Positions 34,155 through 46,019 of a stretch of 64,000 nt of DNA are shown here, in pieces; position 1 is the stretch's first letter, and each line of letters opens with the position of its first letter. This DNA is from Rosa chinensis. Lineage: Eukaryota; Streptophyta; Magnoliopsida; Rosales; Rosaceae. The position numbers and the translations under genes are program-made. The notes below the pieces were generated by a model. It was not told the origin of the DNA and searched no databases. It saw only the letters and a program-made list of their open reading frames with translations. The stretch spans positions 42,822,384-42,886,383 of the forward strand of contig NC_037093.1 in the NCBI RefSeq assembly GCF_002994745.2. The letters run 5' to 3'.

Positions 34155-37100
34155 TTTCTTCCTTGTTTGTCAGGGAAGATATACATTTATATAGAACTAA
34201 TAAATTAGACTACATTAGTAGGAATGTAAGCATTTTGTGCAATCCAAATAATCGAAATTGGAAATAGATCAGTTTGACATTACCCATCTATTTATAGTGT
34301 ATTATTAGTTACTGTATAAAAAAATTAACCCGATCTGTCGTTATTTCGACATTAAATAAAGCGGTCAACTCTCTATACACTTCTACTTCTCTAAGAGGAG
34401 ATGAATTACGAATACATAAACTTTCTGAAATTTTTACATTAAGTTATATAGATCATACCCATGAGAGTGTAAGAGTTGACAGATCGAAAAAATAAGTTGT
34501 GAGTAAGCGGTTATGAGCATTTTAGTTTTATGTGGTATTTTCGGTTTAGGGTTGACCTAGTAGATCAAGACCCAAATAACGACAAAAATAGTTAAAATTT
34601 TGACCATGATCATTTCTTCTTATTATGATAATATCTAACGGTCGATTTTGATAGAATCTATTTCCTCCACATTATTCCTGATGGAATGCATATTATTTGA
34701 TACAACTAATAAACAAGTTAAGCCACATTAGCAAACATATACGGACTTTGTGCGATCCAAATAATTAAAATTGAAAAACAATAAATTTGACATTACTCAT
34801 ATATTTATAGGGTATTAATAGGTACTATGTAAAAAAATTAACTCGTTCCGCTGTCATTTCGACATCGAACAAAACGGTCAACCCTTTATACGTTTATATT
34901 TATCTAAGGGAAGCGAAACCATGAGAAGATAAAATTTCTAAAATTTTTGCATTTATTGACATACCTTATATCCATGCAAGTGTGAGAGCTGACAACTCGA
35001 AAAAAGAAGGTATAAGTGGTTATGTGAATATTAGTTTTATGTGTATTTAGGTTTATAGTTGACCACGTGTATCGAGACCCAAACTACGATGAAAAAAATT
35101 GAAATTCTGACCATAACCATATCTTTCTATCGTAATAATATCCAACGGTTGAATTTGATAAATTCTATTTCCTCTGCCTTGTTTGTCATAGAAGATATAC
35201 ATTTATATAGAACTAATAAATTAGACTATATTAGTAGGAACGTAAGCATTTTGTGCAATCCAAATAATTGAATTGGAAATCAATCAGTTCGACATTACCC
35301 ATCTATTTATAGTGTATTATTAATTATCGTGTAAAAAAATTAACCCGAACCGTCTTCATTTCGACGTTAAATAAAGCGGTCAACCCTCTATACACTTCTA
35401 CTTCCCTAAGGGGAGCTAAATTATGAAGAAATAAACTTTCCAAAACTTTTGTATTAAGTTATATAGATTATACCCACGAGAGTGTGAGAGCTGATAGATT
35501 GAAAAAATAAGTTGTGAGTGAGTGGTTATGAGCATTTTAGTTTTATGTGATCTTTTAGGTTTAGGGTTGACCTAATAGATCGAGAACCAAATAACGACGA
35601 AAATAGCTGAAATTTTGACCATAACCATTTATTCTTATCATGATAACATCCTACGGTTGATTTTGATAAAATTTATTTCCTACACATTGTTGCTCATGGA
35701 AGGGATACTTTTAATTAGGAAAAAATTCTGCTTACTACCCTGTTCTTTCAAGGGTTCATCAGTTCAGTCACTGCACTTTTACTTTAATCAGAAAAGTCCT
35801 TGCACTCTCCAATTTCATCAAATCGAACCAATCTGTCACCATTCCATCATTTTTTGCTGAAAATTCCCAAACTATCCATCTGCATTCACAACACTGAAGC
35901 GTCAGTGGGCTGCCTAGCGATGGGTAGTTTGGGAATTTTCCATGTGAGAAGGTCCCACATCAACATTTTAATAGCGAAATTGACGAAGTGGCGACAGATT
36001 GGATTGATTTGATGAAATTGGAGAGTGCAAGGACTTTTCTGATTAAATTAGAAGTGCAAGGACTGAACTGATGAACTCATGAAAGTACAGGGTAGTAAAC
36101 AGAATTTAATCCTTTTAATTACAACTAATAGACTAGTTATACTACTTTAGTAGACATATAAGAATTTTGTGCGATATAAAAAATTGAAATTAAAAATTGA
36201 TAAATTTGATATTACCCATCTATTTATAGCGTATTAATAGGTAGTGTAAAAAAATTAACCCAATTCGCCGTCATTTCGACAAGAAATAAACCGGTCAACC
36301 CTTTAAAAGCGTCTATTTCCCTAAGGGGAGTCGACCCTTGATGAGATAAAATTCCCTAAATTTTTACATTATTTGATATAGCTCCTACCCATGAGAGCGT
36401 GAGAGCTGACAGATCAAAAAAATAAGTTACGAGTGAGCGGCTATGAGCATATTAGTTTTATGTTGTATTTAAAGTTTAGGGTTGACCTACTAGATCGAGA
36501 CCCAAACGATGACGAAAATAGCTGAAATTTTGACCATAACCATTTCTTCTTGTTATGATAACATCCTACGGTAGATTTTGATAAACTCTATTTCCTACAC
36601 ATTGTTGCTCATGAAAGGTATACTTTTCATTACAACTAATACGCTAGTTGTACCACATTAGTAGACATGTAACAATTTTGTGCAATCCAAAAAATCAAAA
36701 TTGAAAATCGATAAATTTGATATTACCCATCTATTTATAGCGTATTAGTAGGCATTGTGTAAAAAAATTAACCCAATCCGCAATCATTTTGACATGAAAT
36801 AAACTGGTCAACTATTTAAAAGCGTCTACTTCCCTAAGGGGAGCCGACCCTTGATGAGATAAAATTCCCTAAATTTTTTACATTATTTGATATAGCTCTT
36901 ACTCACGAGAGCGTGAGAGCTGACAGATTGAAAAAATAAGTTACGAGTGAGCGGTTATGAGCATAATAGTTTTATGTGGTATTTAAGGACGATGAAAATA
37001 GCTGAAATTTTGACCATAATCATTTATTCTTATCATGATAACATCTTACGGTCGATTTCGATAAAATCTATTTCCTACACATTGTTGCTCATGGAAGGTA

Positions 37101-38240
37101 TACTTTTAATTACAACTAATAAACTAGTTATACTACTTTAGTAGACATATAAGAATTTTGTGCGATCTAAAAAATTGAAATTAAAAATCGATAAATTTGA
37201 TATTATCCATTTATTTATAAAGTATTAATAGGTATTGTGTAAAAAAAATTAACCCAATTCGCCGTCATTTCGACATGAAATAAACCGGTCAACCCTTTAA
37301 AAGCGTCTACTTCCCTAAGGGGAGCCAACCCTTGATGAGATAAAATTCCCTAAATTTTTACATTATTTGATATAGCTCATACTCACGAGAGCGTGAGAGT
37401 TGACAGATTGAAAAAATAAGTTACGAGTGAGCGTTTATGAGCATATTGGTTTTATGTTATATTTAAGGTTTAGAGTTGACCTACTAGATCGAGACCCAAA
37501 CGACGACGAAAATAACTGAAATTTTGACCAAAACCATTTCTTCTTGTTATGATAACATCCTACGATCTATTTTGATAAAGTCTATTTCCTACACATTGTT
37601 GCTCATGGAATGTATACTTTTCATTACAACTAATAAGCTAGTTATATACCACATTAGTAGACATGTAAGAATTTTGTGCAATCCAAAAATCGAAATTGAA
37701 AATCAATAAATTTGATATTACCCATCTATTTATAGCGTATTAGTAAGCATTGTGTAAAAAAATTAACCCAATCCGCCGTCATTTTAACATGAAATAAATC
37801 GGTCAACCCTTTAAAAGCTTCAACTTCCCTAAGGGGAGCCGACCATTGAGGAGATAAAATTCTTGAAATTTTTACATTATTTGATACAGCACCTACCCAC
37901 AAGAGTTTGATAGCTGACAGATCAAAAAATAAGTTACGAGTGAGCCGTTATGAGCATATTAGCTATATATGGTATTTAATGTTTAGGGTTGACCTACTAT
38001 ATCGAAACCGAAACGATGATGAAAATAGTTGAAATTTTGACCATAACCATTTCTTCTTGTTATGATAACATCCTACGGTCGATTTTGATAAAATCTACTT
38101 CCTACACATAGTTGCTCATGGAATGTATACTTTTCATTACAGCTAATAAACATGTTATACCACATTAGTAGACATATAAGAATATTGTGCGATTCAAAAA
38201 ATCGAAATTGAAATTCGATAAATTTGACATTACCTGTGAG
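34155..38240 (+). repeat. Tandem array, about 7 copies of a ~510-bp unit
   Basis: The anchor GACCATAACCATTTCTTCTT (with variants) recurs at about 34602, 35109, 35617, 36531, 37011, 37525 and 38039, i.e. spacings of 507, 508, 914, 480, 514 and 514. The 914 spacing contains the 395-bp MITE at 35718 plus its 9-bp duplication; the 480 spacing has a short deletion. Each unit also carries CTATTTATAG, AAGGGGAGC and GGGTTGACCTACTAGATCGA blocks. Short open frames recur only because the unit repeats. Later units are more alike than earlier ones. Confidence 0.9.
35718..36112. mobile_element. 395-bp MULE-type MITE in one array unit
   Basis: Exact 9-bp duplication TTTTAATTA at 35709-35717 and 36113-36121. 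Long inverted arms: ends GGAAAAAATTCTGCTTACTA and GGATTAAATTCTGTTTACTA, each followed by a CAGTTCAGTC(A/C)(C/T)TGCAC and a CACTCTCCAATTTCATCAAA block. The ends and arm style resemble the Pack-MULE at 13420-15302, so both may use the same transposase. Confidence 0.9.
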
Positions 38241-38287
38241 CCTCAGAAAAGTTTATCATGCCTAATTGAGATAGTTTGATAATTTAC

Positions 38288-38413
38288 TTATCGATCTCGG
38301 GTTTTAGAAAAGGTGCTCGAGAATATTTTCTGAAATTTTTCACGAGTGAAATGCTCAATTTAAGGATTTGATAATAAAGTACGCGACACGACGAGTTCGT
38401 TGGAATTTTCGGG
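38288..38413. repeat. Inverted arm flanking the tandem array (right)
   Basis: Complement of 33981-34104 with moderate divergence; lies just beyond the last, partial array unit. Confidence 0.6.
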
Positions 38414-38519
38414 AAATTTTCTAGACTTTCAAGCTTTTTGGTGATTTTTGGAAGTTTCAGATTAAAGGAAAAAAATTTGGAAAAGCATAGAACAACCTGG
38501 CGCGATCCTAGCCATCCAT

Positions 38520-40100
38520 AAATCCATTGACTGATCACAGCCATCGAATATTAGTTGAAAAAGCCTATAAGTAGGCATTAATTGAAAAACAAAAAAAAGA
38601 TGATCCATCCAGAAGGATCGAGAGAGAGAACCATCCAGAGAATCCGACTAGCGCTACTCCGTCCGGCCACAGCACAGCGGCGGACCCCTGCATTCTCTCC
38701 GCCTCGCCATCGTCGTCACGCTTGTGGCCTCTGATTTTCCATGCATTGAACGAAGAAGGAGAATTGAAGACCCGAAGCTCCGAGTCTCCTCCGGCGAGTT
38801 TCTACGAATTCCGGCTACTCCGATCACCGATTAAGCTGCATGTGGTAGGAAAACTCAATCTCTATTCGTTAGATCAATTATTTTTTCAATTCGAACGATT
38901 TTGACTGATTGGGTTTCTGGGTTACCTTTTGCTCCGCCGTGTTCTTCAACGCCGGCAACTTCTCCGGCTTTTCTGGGCTTCGTTTCTTGCTCGGCTGCAC
39001 TCATAGGCTAACAATCGAAAAGCTTTCTGGTTGTTGGCATCACACTCACCAGTTCATCTTCGGCAGTGACACTGGGAAATTGGGTTTTCGTCATCAGGCT
39101 TGTCCTGGGAACTGAGTTGGGTTGATTAAAGTTGATTTCCGATTTCGAAGGTAAAATCTCGAACTAGAATCACGTTTTGTTCTTGTGTTAGTGATTGGAA
39201 GTTATGGAACTGAGTTTGGTTTGATATGGTGAAATTGAAGACTCTATTATCGAATTGGTTATGTTGTCTTGTTTATGGTGTTTTAAGTTGTTGCAAGTAA
39301 ATTGCAAGTAAATCTGGGAATTGATATTTGAATTGAGATTGTGGACTGAAATTGGCTGCATGTGTTGCTTGTGCTTACAGTGAATCTGCGTTTATGAGAA
39401 TGGTGAATTGGATTGGACTGGGTTGCTCGTATGAAGTGGTTGATATGTAATCGGGTTCCTGTAAACTTGAAGTTTTGTCATGATAATGGTTGTGAAGTTG
39501 TTGATATGCTCGTATGAAGTTGTTGATATGTAATCGGGTTCTGTAAACTCAAAATTGTGGGTTTCTGGTAATTTGTTGATCGGGTTCTAAAAGAGAGAAT
39601 GGCTTTTGGAACTGGGCTTGTGGTTTAAGAATTTGCTGATCGATTACAGAGGAATTGGCTATGGCTGAAGCTCTCTATCTTTATATCTCCACTGTATTTA
39701 TTCTGCATAAAGGTTCAAACTTGAAAGCAGAGGAGGATTGATTCTCAGTACCCAATCGCATTACGATTTTAGAAGCCATGGAAGTGAAAATTTGTGACAG
39801 ATGAACTCACCAACAACAAGAGCGAAACAATAACGATGACCTCCGGTGACGGAGATGGAGGTGGGTTTTTAGATCAGAGGGAGTAATTTATTCTCCTTTT
39901 TTCGGAGCTCTGATGGTCTTGGCCTCTTTGGGATCTCGAAGTGAGAATGGGATTGAGAATTGAGAGCAGAAAGAGATGGACAAGGCACGTGACTACCATT
40001 CTGTGGGAATTGTCTTAAACGCCCTCAAGAAATTACTGTGACGGAGTCTGTTTTTACTGATAACGGTAGTTAAGTAGGCAATTACATCAATGACCTTTGA
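38520..40100 (+). other. Promoter/leader-like segment of MULE-like element 5
   Basis: A TATA-like CCTATAAGTAGGC at about 38568 is followed by a GC-rich CT/CCGG-containing stretch (38630-39060) and then a long T/G-rich stretch (39120-39760) that looks like a gene's 5' UTR and first intron. It contains a short duplication of TTGTTGATATG and of the CTCGTATGAAGT block at about 39428-39540. Either captured host DNA or LTR-derived; no protein family recognised. Confidence 0.35.
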
Positions 40101-40184
40101 TTTCAAAACGTGTGGACATGATTGAACCACGACTGCTGGGCCCACGAGGGTGCACCTTATGTAGGGCGTATTCCAGCTGCTCCC

Positions 40185-40222
40185 ATATATATATATGTGT
40201 GTGTGTGTGCGCGCGCGCGCGC
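40185..40222. repeat. Compound (AT)(GT)(GC) microsatellite
   Basis: Alternating purine-pyrimidine run: AT units, then GT, then GC, right at the end of MULE-like element 5. It is of the type that can adopt left-handed DNA. Confidence 0.9.
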
Positions 40223-40229
40223 ATCTTTG

Positions 40230-41890
40230 AATAACAGATAATGAGGTTTTAAATTAAAAGGTTTGAGAGAAACAGAGAGAAAAGACAATATCACACCGTT
40301 TCTCGGAATTCTATGTGAATATGAGGAACATCTAGTCCTCTCTTTGTAAGCATGGTATGATTGTTCTGGGCTTAGTCTTCTAGTAGCCATTCCGACCCGT
40401 TAAGAGATATATCTGCTTATCCCAGTGAAGCTTGGTAGTGTTGAGAGAGTCAATTCTGTCAGACTTTGGAAGTTGAACATCTCCTCATCATCTTCAAAAT
40501 CAAAAATCCCTTCCAAGGAGGAGCAGCATTCTATTTTCAAACTTCATAGTTCCTTGAGAGACCCCGTTGGCAGGCTCACCAGGAAAAATTTCTCTCAGTC
40601 TACTTGCAAAACTGATCTCTTATTGGAGGCTTGTTGTTGACGGTGAAGGAGGTCTCCATTATTTTATCTACGTCGGTAATCGAGAATGGCTGCACGAACA
40701 CCACATTGTTTTTCTCCACCTTCAGAACTGCTTCCAATAAGAGATCAGTTGGGAGGAAGTGTCGTGCATAGTTCATGTGTCAAAGTTAGAGAGATGAGTG
40801 GAAGCAGTTATGAAGGTGGAGAAAAACAATGTGGTGTTCGTGCAGCCGTCTAGAGGAGTCTAGTCAGAAATAGCCGAGTTCAGAGCTATTCGCGCTGGTT
40901 GTAAGTTCATATTTGTTTGTTCATATTCATCTAGTGAGTGACTTTACACTTGGCCTTCAAGAGTTAAGGCCCACAGTTGTTTACCTCGATTTGAGGGTTT
41001 TACTGCATCAGCAAATCTCTTGTGTTTGAGTTATTTATTTCCGCTGTGCCTTTTGATTGTGTGTTGCTCTCTTCACGATTATTTTTGAAAACACAAAATC
41101 TGGGTCGCAACGATTGATAGGCATCTACAATCCCTTACTGCAGTTTGGTAATTTTATTGAAGTTAAAATTGAGCATAATTTTCATCAAAGCCTATTCACC
41201 TTCCTCTAGGCTTAAGCGTTATCATCCTAGTATTTTCAAAATCAATGAAAGCAAATAATGGTTTAGTAATTGAGAATTAAATCTTCTTTCGAAGCCTTCA
41301 TATATGTATGGTTTTGCATATTTCCATTTTCCCTTTTTCTATTATTTTTCAATATGGGCTCAAAGAACTTCTGTTTCATAAAAAAAATATTCTCTAGCGT
41401 CATAAGTTTTTCTTCAACCCCCTTGTTGTTTTTATATCAATATGTTAATGGCTTATCAATAAGCAAGACTGGCATTTTTAATAACTTTGAAGCTCTAGAT
41501 TGTTTATGTACTGGGCCATTTAAACATGAAGGAAGAAAACAAGCTGCTAAAAGGCAATTCTAAAATTCTTGGCTGGTATGTAAGTATCCTGATTAATCCT
41601 CTTGATCACTATACTCCATGTTTCAATTATATTTCAATATCTTTGCTTTAGCTCATTTTGACTCCCTTGTTTCTCGTGCCCTTTCAATGATTGTCTCGTC
41701 CGATTCCTTGGGTAAAGGATGAGTGGAAGGAAAATTTTCTTGTGGGAGAATTTTAGTTTTTATTCAAGTTAAGGGCATTTTAGGGAGATTAGAGAGGTGT
41801 AGTTAGTATATTAGTTTTTGAAAAAGCAAGTTAGAGGTTTAATAAGTCGAGAGGTCCAACTGCTAATTTTGGAGGTTTGAATAGAAATAC
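40230..41890. other. Intergenic with a foldback; otherwise unrecognised
   Basis: An open stretch near 40425-40640 (SSSSSKSKIPSKEEQHSIFK) matches nothing I know. The segment 41020-41115 (GGGTCGCAACGATTG) resembles the U5 end of a Copia LTR next to its primer site, but no partner LTR was found. The hairpin at 40689-40846 is listed separately. Confidence 0.4.
40689..40846. repeat. Near-perfect 48-bp inverted repeat (foldback)
   Basis: Arm 1 at 40689-40736 begins GCTGCACGAACACCACATTG. Arm 2 at 40799-40846 is its complement with one mismatch that I can see. The loop is 62 nt. In addition AACTGATCTCTTATTGG at about 40611 is inverted again at about 40733-40750, overlapping the arm-loop border. No target duplication seen. 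Confidence 0.9.
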
Positions 41891-41900
41891 CATATATATA

Positions 41901-42795
41901 GGAAAATGCTTTGGATCCCAAAATTCCATACAAAAAAACCATCCCAAATGACATGGCATTGACCACATCAGCCCTAATGAACCTCAAAATATTCAAGCTG
42001 TCATTTTTTTATATATATTTAGAATATGTATTTAAATTAGTTTATTTATCTCTAAGATATTAAAAAACGGAAGAAGAAAATGCGGTGAAGTTAATCAATC
42101 CAACAAGCGCGCATACTCATGTCTTGATAAACCCTAAAAAATGCAAAACTCATCCTCCATATATTGCAACCATCTATCCACAATCAGTAAATTCTTTGTT
42201 CTATTGTAAAAAAAAAAAAAAAAAAAAAAAAGTAAATTTGTTGTTCTCTCTTTTAATTTCTTGAACCAATCCGGTGGATTCAAATTTCAAAACAAGTTGG
42301 TTAAATTAACTTCTGTATTGATTTGTATCTTTCTTAATCTTTTATTAAGAGCTAACTCACAGTTTTTCATCATAATCCCTTGTGATTATGATTTACAAAG
42401 CCAATTTATGCCTTGTGGTTGCTATATTCATAATCATCTTCTTTATTTTGGATTTTCATACGCAAGACCTTTTATTTATTCAAATCCTAGATGATTTTTC
42501 GTCCCTTGAGTTCCAAATTTTGGTGCAGCATGGGATGAGGATGATGATGACAGGAGGTATATGAGAATATATATCCCTGGTATTTGAAGATCAGTTTTTG
42601 GGATTGCAGGGAAACATTATCTTTCTCATTTAATATAATATTAAATAATTACATATATAATGGAAACTATATAAATGAAAATTAATTGACATAATTACAT
42701 GTTGGAAATAACTATGAATGAGGTGTTAATGCGGCAATGCCACATCATTTGGGATTGAAATTTGGTATAATATTTTGGTGTCTCTAGCACCACTC
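41901..42795. mobile_element. TIR element of the 13331 family
   Basis: The left end GGAAAATGCTTTGGATCCC and the complemented right end GAGTGGTGCTAGAGACACC open arms that share CATCCCAAATGACATGGCAT and its counterpart AATCCCAAATGATGTGGCA. About 895 bp, AT-rich, with a 25-bp A-run near 42207-42231. Flanks are both ATATAT-rich, so a target duplication cannot be decided. No transposase; non-autonomous. Confidence 0.7.
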
Positions 42796-43106
42796 ATATA
42801 TTATTGGTCTTATTTTATTGCTTAATTATATGTACAGATCGGGATGTTTAATTATGGCATTATTTGTTGATTAATAATGTGACAAGGAACAAACCAAAAG
42901 TACAAAAAATTTGCTTTGATCCACTATATATGTAGAAATATTACACTGTACGTAATACCAATAACTCTTTTCAAACATCACAACCAAGAGTACGTGCCAT
43001 CTACACAAGTGGGGAAAAGTCGGAAAACAATATGTAAGTAGCTAGGATAGCTAGGGTTTTACAATTTCGAACATAATATCATCGACACTGTGACATTACT
43101 TTTCAA
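42796..43106. other. 3' flank of gene B
   Basis: AT-rich. Probably includes the 3' UTR of the transporter gene on the minus strand; no clear single poly(A) signal can be chosen. Confidence 0.4.
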
Positions 43107-45932
43107 TCACGTTGGTTTGAAGAAGCTCACCTTAATACCAGTATCAATTACGACATAAGTACCAGACACAATCAAAAGCACGCTTAAACACATACCCACA
43201 ACCCCAAGTACCCAATTGATCCACCAGCTTGGAGTGTACTTCTTTGGCTTCTTCATCTTGAGCCACATGAAACATGGATAAGCCAAAGTCACCGGCAATG
43301 CAATCCCTCCTATCAGTCCAGCCAAGCTTCCCAAGAAGGGGATGGCCACGGCTACGAAGTAGCAGCCGTAAGTAAACATAGCTCGCATAATAGCCCTGAG
43401 CCACCATGGAGCAGCCTTCTTGAACCTCCTAGTGTAATGGGACTCCATTTCGTCGAACATGGGCATGCCGTAGATTTGGAAGGAGCTCAGTGCATTGACT
43501 ATCACAAACAAACTTGCTAGCCCTAGGACGAATTGGGAGGTGTCAGTCGAATGGAAGGTGAACAAGGCTGCAAACATACCCCCTTGTTCCGGTATCTGTG
43601 AATCAAAGACAATGTTATTTAATACCAAAACGCTATTTTAGGTTGACAAATTGTTAATTCGGAAACATATGTGCGGAAAAAATTCACGTACCATTTGACC
43701 GTATGCCCAATAACCTCCAATTGCGAGAGGGAAGATGCACAATGCTATAAGTGTGTATGAAAACCGTACACCTCTCCACATAGGCACGCGTGATGGGTGT
43801 TTTTCACTAGAGGGCATTGTAGCCTGTAAAATTGAAGCAACAAAAAAGAGGGCGATTAGTATAAAGTCAGAAGTCATGCAATCTAAAATTGCAAGCAATA
43901 CAAATTGTCTTTAAGTTCAAGAAAACTTGAATAGCCATCAGCGCGCAATTAGTCGACAGTCAACTCTCGTGAGTTGAATTTTTATTGTTGCCCTTATCAT
44001 ATGCTTAAAGAATATTCAACTGAATTGTTGAGGTTTCATTGTCGAGCAAACAACGACTTTGTCGCCACCACGTAAGTAGACTATATCTTGAGAATAAAAT
44101 AATTACTCAAATAATTTGTTCAATCACATGGCAGGTACAATCCATGATTTGGGAAGAGAGAAACTAGAGTGATTCCCGCTTGTTTGATATGCTAGCCAAT
44201 TTTGCTACGTAAGATTGTAATTATTAAAATAAAAAATAAAATAAAACACATGATTATTTGTCTCGAGTCTATTAAGTCCATTACGTAGCTGTTTACGGTA
44301 TTTTCGATCAGTGTTGACTTTGTATATGTTTATGATTAAAATTGCGTCGTCTGAAAGTTAATATAACTGTTTTCTTGTAATATGAATTCAAATGTTAAAC
44401 TGTACTCGGTTAATTTTTGAAATCCAAAACGAAATCATTTTGTACACAACTCAACATGAGTACCAAACAGATTGATAAAAGATTATAAACATACAGTTAT
44501 GAGATTAATGAACATACCTGGATCTCAAGGATAAGGTTGTGGCCTCTGAAGCCAAAAGCAATCATTCCAAGAGCATTCAGAACATCGAAGAATTGTATGA
44601 ATTGTTTGTCGGCCTTCAGGGGATTGTAGGACACATGAGGTAGTCTACCCTTGTCAACAGACACAACCCAAATGAGCGTACAATAGCCGATAGCAGTGAT
44701 GGCACCAACAAGAGATACTCCGGCGATGGAGTTCAAGTTGGGAAGCTGAGACAGGATCACTGCCGCGCATGTAAAGACCAAGTACCACTCTGCGGGTGTT
44801 AAGGTCTTGATGGTGCATGTTTGACCGCACACGATTTGGAAGAACATCTTGCATGTTGCTCCTCCGAGGACGATTAACGCCACGCAAGTTCCGCCGGAGA
44901 GGTAGAGAATTGGGAACAGGGCTAAGAACTTCGATAGCTTCTCACCTGATTGAGAAAACAAAAGTTAAAAATTGCTTCCAAATTGGACATATCTCAAGTG
45001 AAGTTTAACAGAAATAGATAAAACTTTTGAGAATTACTAAAGCACTTCAAGTTCTTTTAGAGACACATACTCTTGGAAATATGAGATTTATAGTAAATTA
45101 ACAAAGTGCAAGTAACCAGCAAATATTAATTCTACTGATCGACTAGAAACCTAGTAAAGTGCTTTGTACAATAGCACTGTAAGAACTTCCAAACTAACTC
45201 ATATATATCTCGGATGCAGAAAGCACTATAAGAACTTCCAGACCATGAGACCAAATAGCCCATATATCAGATGCTAGCTCTTACCAAAACATGCGTTGCA
45301 AAGTTGAATGTATCTGCAATAGCGAAGGCCTGTTTCAGAAGATTCATGAAGCTGCACGAGCAGGAACAGAGTGTAAAGTTGCCATAAGAACGCTAACGTC
45401 ATGCATATAATCCCCCATGTCCTGTAAAACCAAATCAAAACAACCATAAACACTGGTAACTTCAAAATACATAGGGTCAGTAATTGCATGCCGTTCAATT
45501 AGTTTTTTATCTTCGTCTGACTTACCACCCAAGAATGGTGAAGGCGACAGGGATCACGAGGGCCTGAATCCCAATGCCGGAGCAAAGAGTGTGGAAGGCG
45601 GCATAGTAAGCGTTACCATTTCTAGACTCGGTGATGGGAAGCCAGGCGTCTTCGGGGTCAAGCCTCGTGAGCTGAAGAGCCCTCCTAACGGGGCTCCCTA
45701 TAGGAGTCATGAAGCGTGGAGTACGGGATCTCGGAGTTAAGGATTTTGGGGTTTTGGCCTTTATCTCTATCTGGTCAACACCACCGCGTGGCGGAATCAT
45801 GAGCGGTTCCCGGGACACGGACGCCGCCTTGGACATCTTCGGCTCTGAGCTCTGAGGAGCAGCGGTGGTTGCCGGAGTAGCATCGGTGGTGACCGGCCGG
45901 GGTGTAATCGGAGCGGCGGTTATTTCCTCCAT
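43107..45932 (-). CDS. LHT8-like amino acid transporter, gene B (complete, five exons)
   Basis: Plasma-membrane amino acid/proton symporter, Aa_trans family, LYSINE HISTIDINE TRANSPORTER-LIKE 8 (AATL1) type. Exons on the minus strand: 45932-45526, 45421-45285, 44945-44518, 43823-43692, 43595-43107. Introns are 104, 339, 694 and 96 bp, all GT-AG, and exon phases join without a break: 1593 nt, about 530 residues. The Pro/Thr-rich cytosolic leader contains PRFMTPIGSPVRRALQ. It is followed by DAWLPITESRNGNAYYAAFH, GWTWGIICMTLAFLWQLYT, YLSGGTCVALIVLGG, GHNLILEIQATMPSSEKHPS, LAGLIGGIALPVTLAYPCFM and a C-terminal SFFKPT. About ten or eleven hydrophobic segments are visible. Length and motifs are normal for the family. 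Gene A at 131-699 is a paralogue on the same strand. The substrate is not deducible from sequence. Confidence 0.93.
43824..44517 (-). other. Gene B intron 3
   Basis: 694 bp, starting GTATGT and ending TTTTACAG. AT-rich, with no embedded element recognised. Confidence 0.85.
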
Positions 45933-46000
45933 ACTGATTTGGTTTTATTAGTTAAGCTAGCAAGAGCTTGCTCACAAGAAGCAGCCACTTACATGAAGCT

Positions 46001-46010
46001 CTATATATAG
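46001..46010 (-). promoter_or_regulatory. TATA box of gene B
   Basis: CTATATATAG, about 70 bp upstream of the gene B start codon at 45932. Position and sequence fit a plant core promoter with a short 5' UTR. Confidence 0.6.
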
Positions 46011-46019
46011 ACCTTGCAT

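Larger units (their letters stand above)
32611..40184. mobile_element. Large MULE-like TIR element 5
   Basis: Ends GGAAATTTCTAGAATACGCC on the left and GGGAGCAGCTGGAATACGCC on the complemented right, flanked by ATATATATA on both sides (32602-32610 and 40185-40193). The 9-bp repeat is low-complexity and so weak evidence on its own. A second end-like copy, GGGGGCAATTTCTGGAATGC, lies inside at about 34119 in the same orientation as the left end. The interior contains a captured exon-like piece (32939), GC-rich promoter/leader-like segments, inverted arms (33981-34104 and 38288-38413) and a roughly 510-bp tandem array. No transposase seen. Confidence 0.6.

Noticed and set aside
34155..38240. Series of similar 60-80-codon open frames
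   Set aside because: They recur only because the ~510-bp unit recurs; frames are not preserved between units.
41020..41115. Possible Copia LTR end near GGGTCGCAACGATTG
   Set aside because: No partner LTR, primer site or coding region nearby; too short to call.
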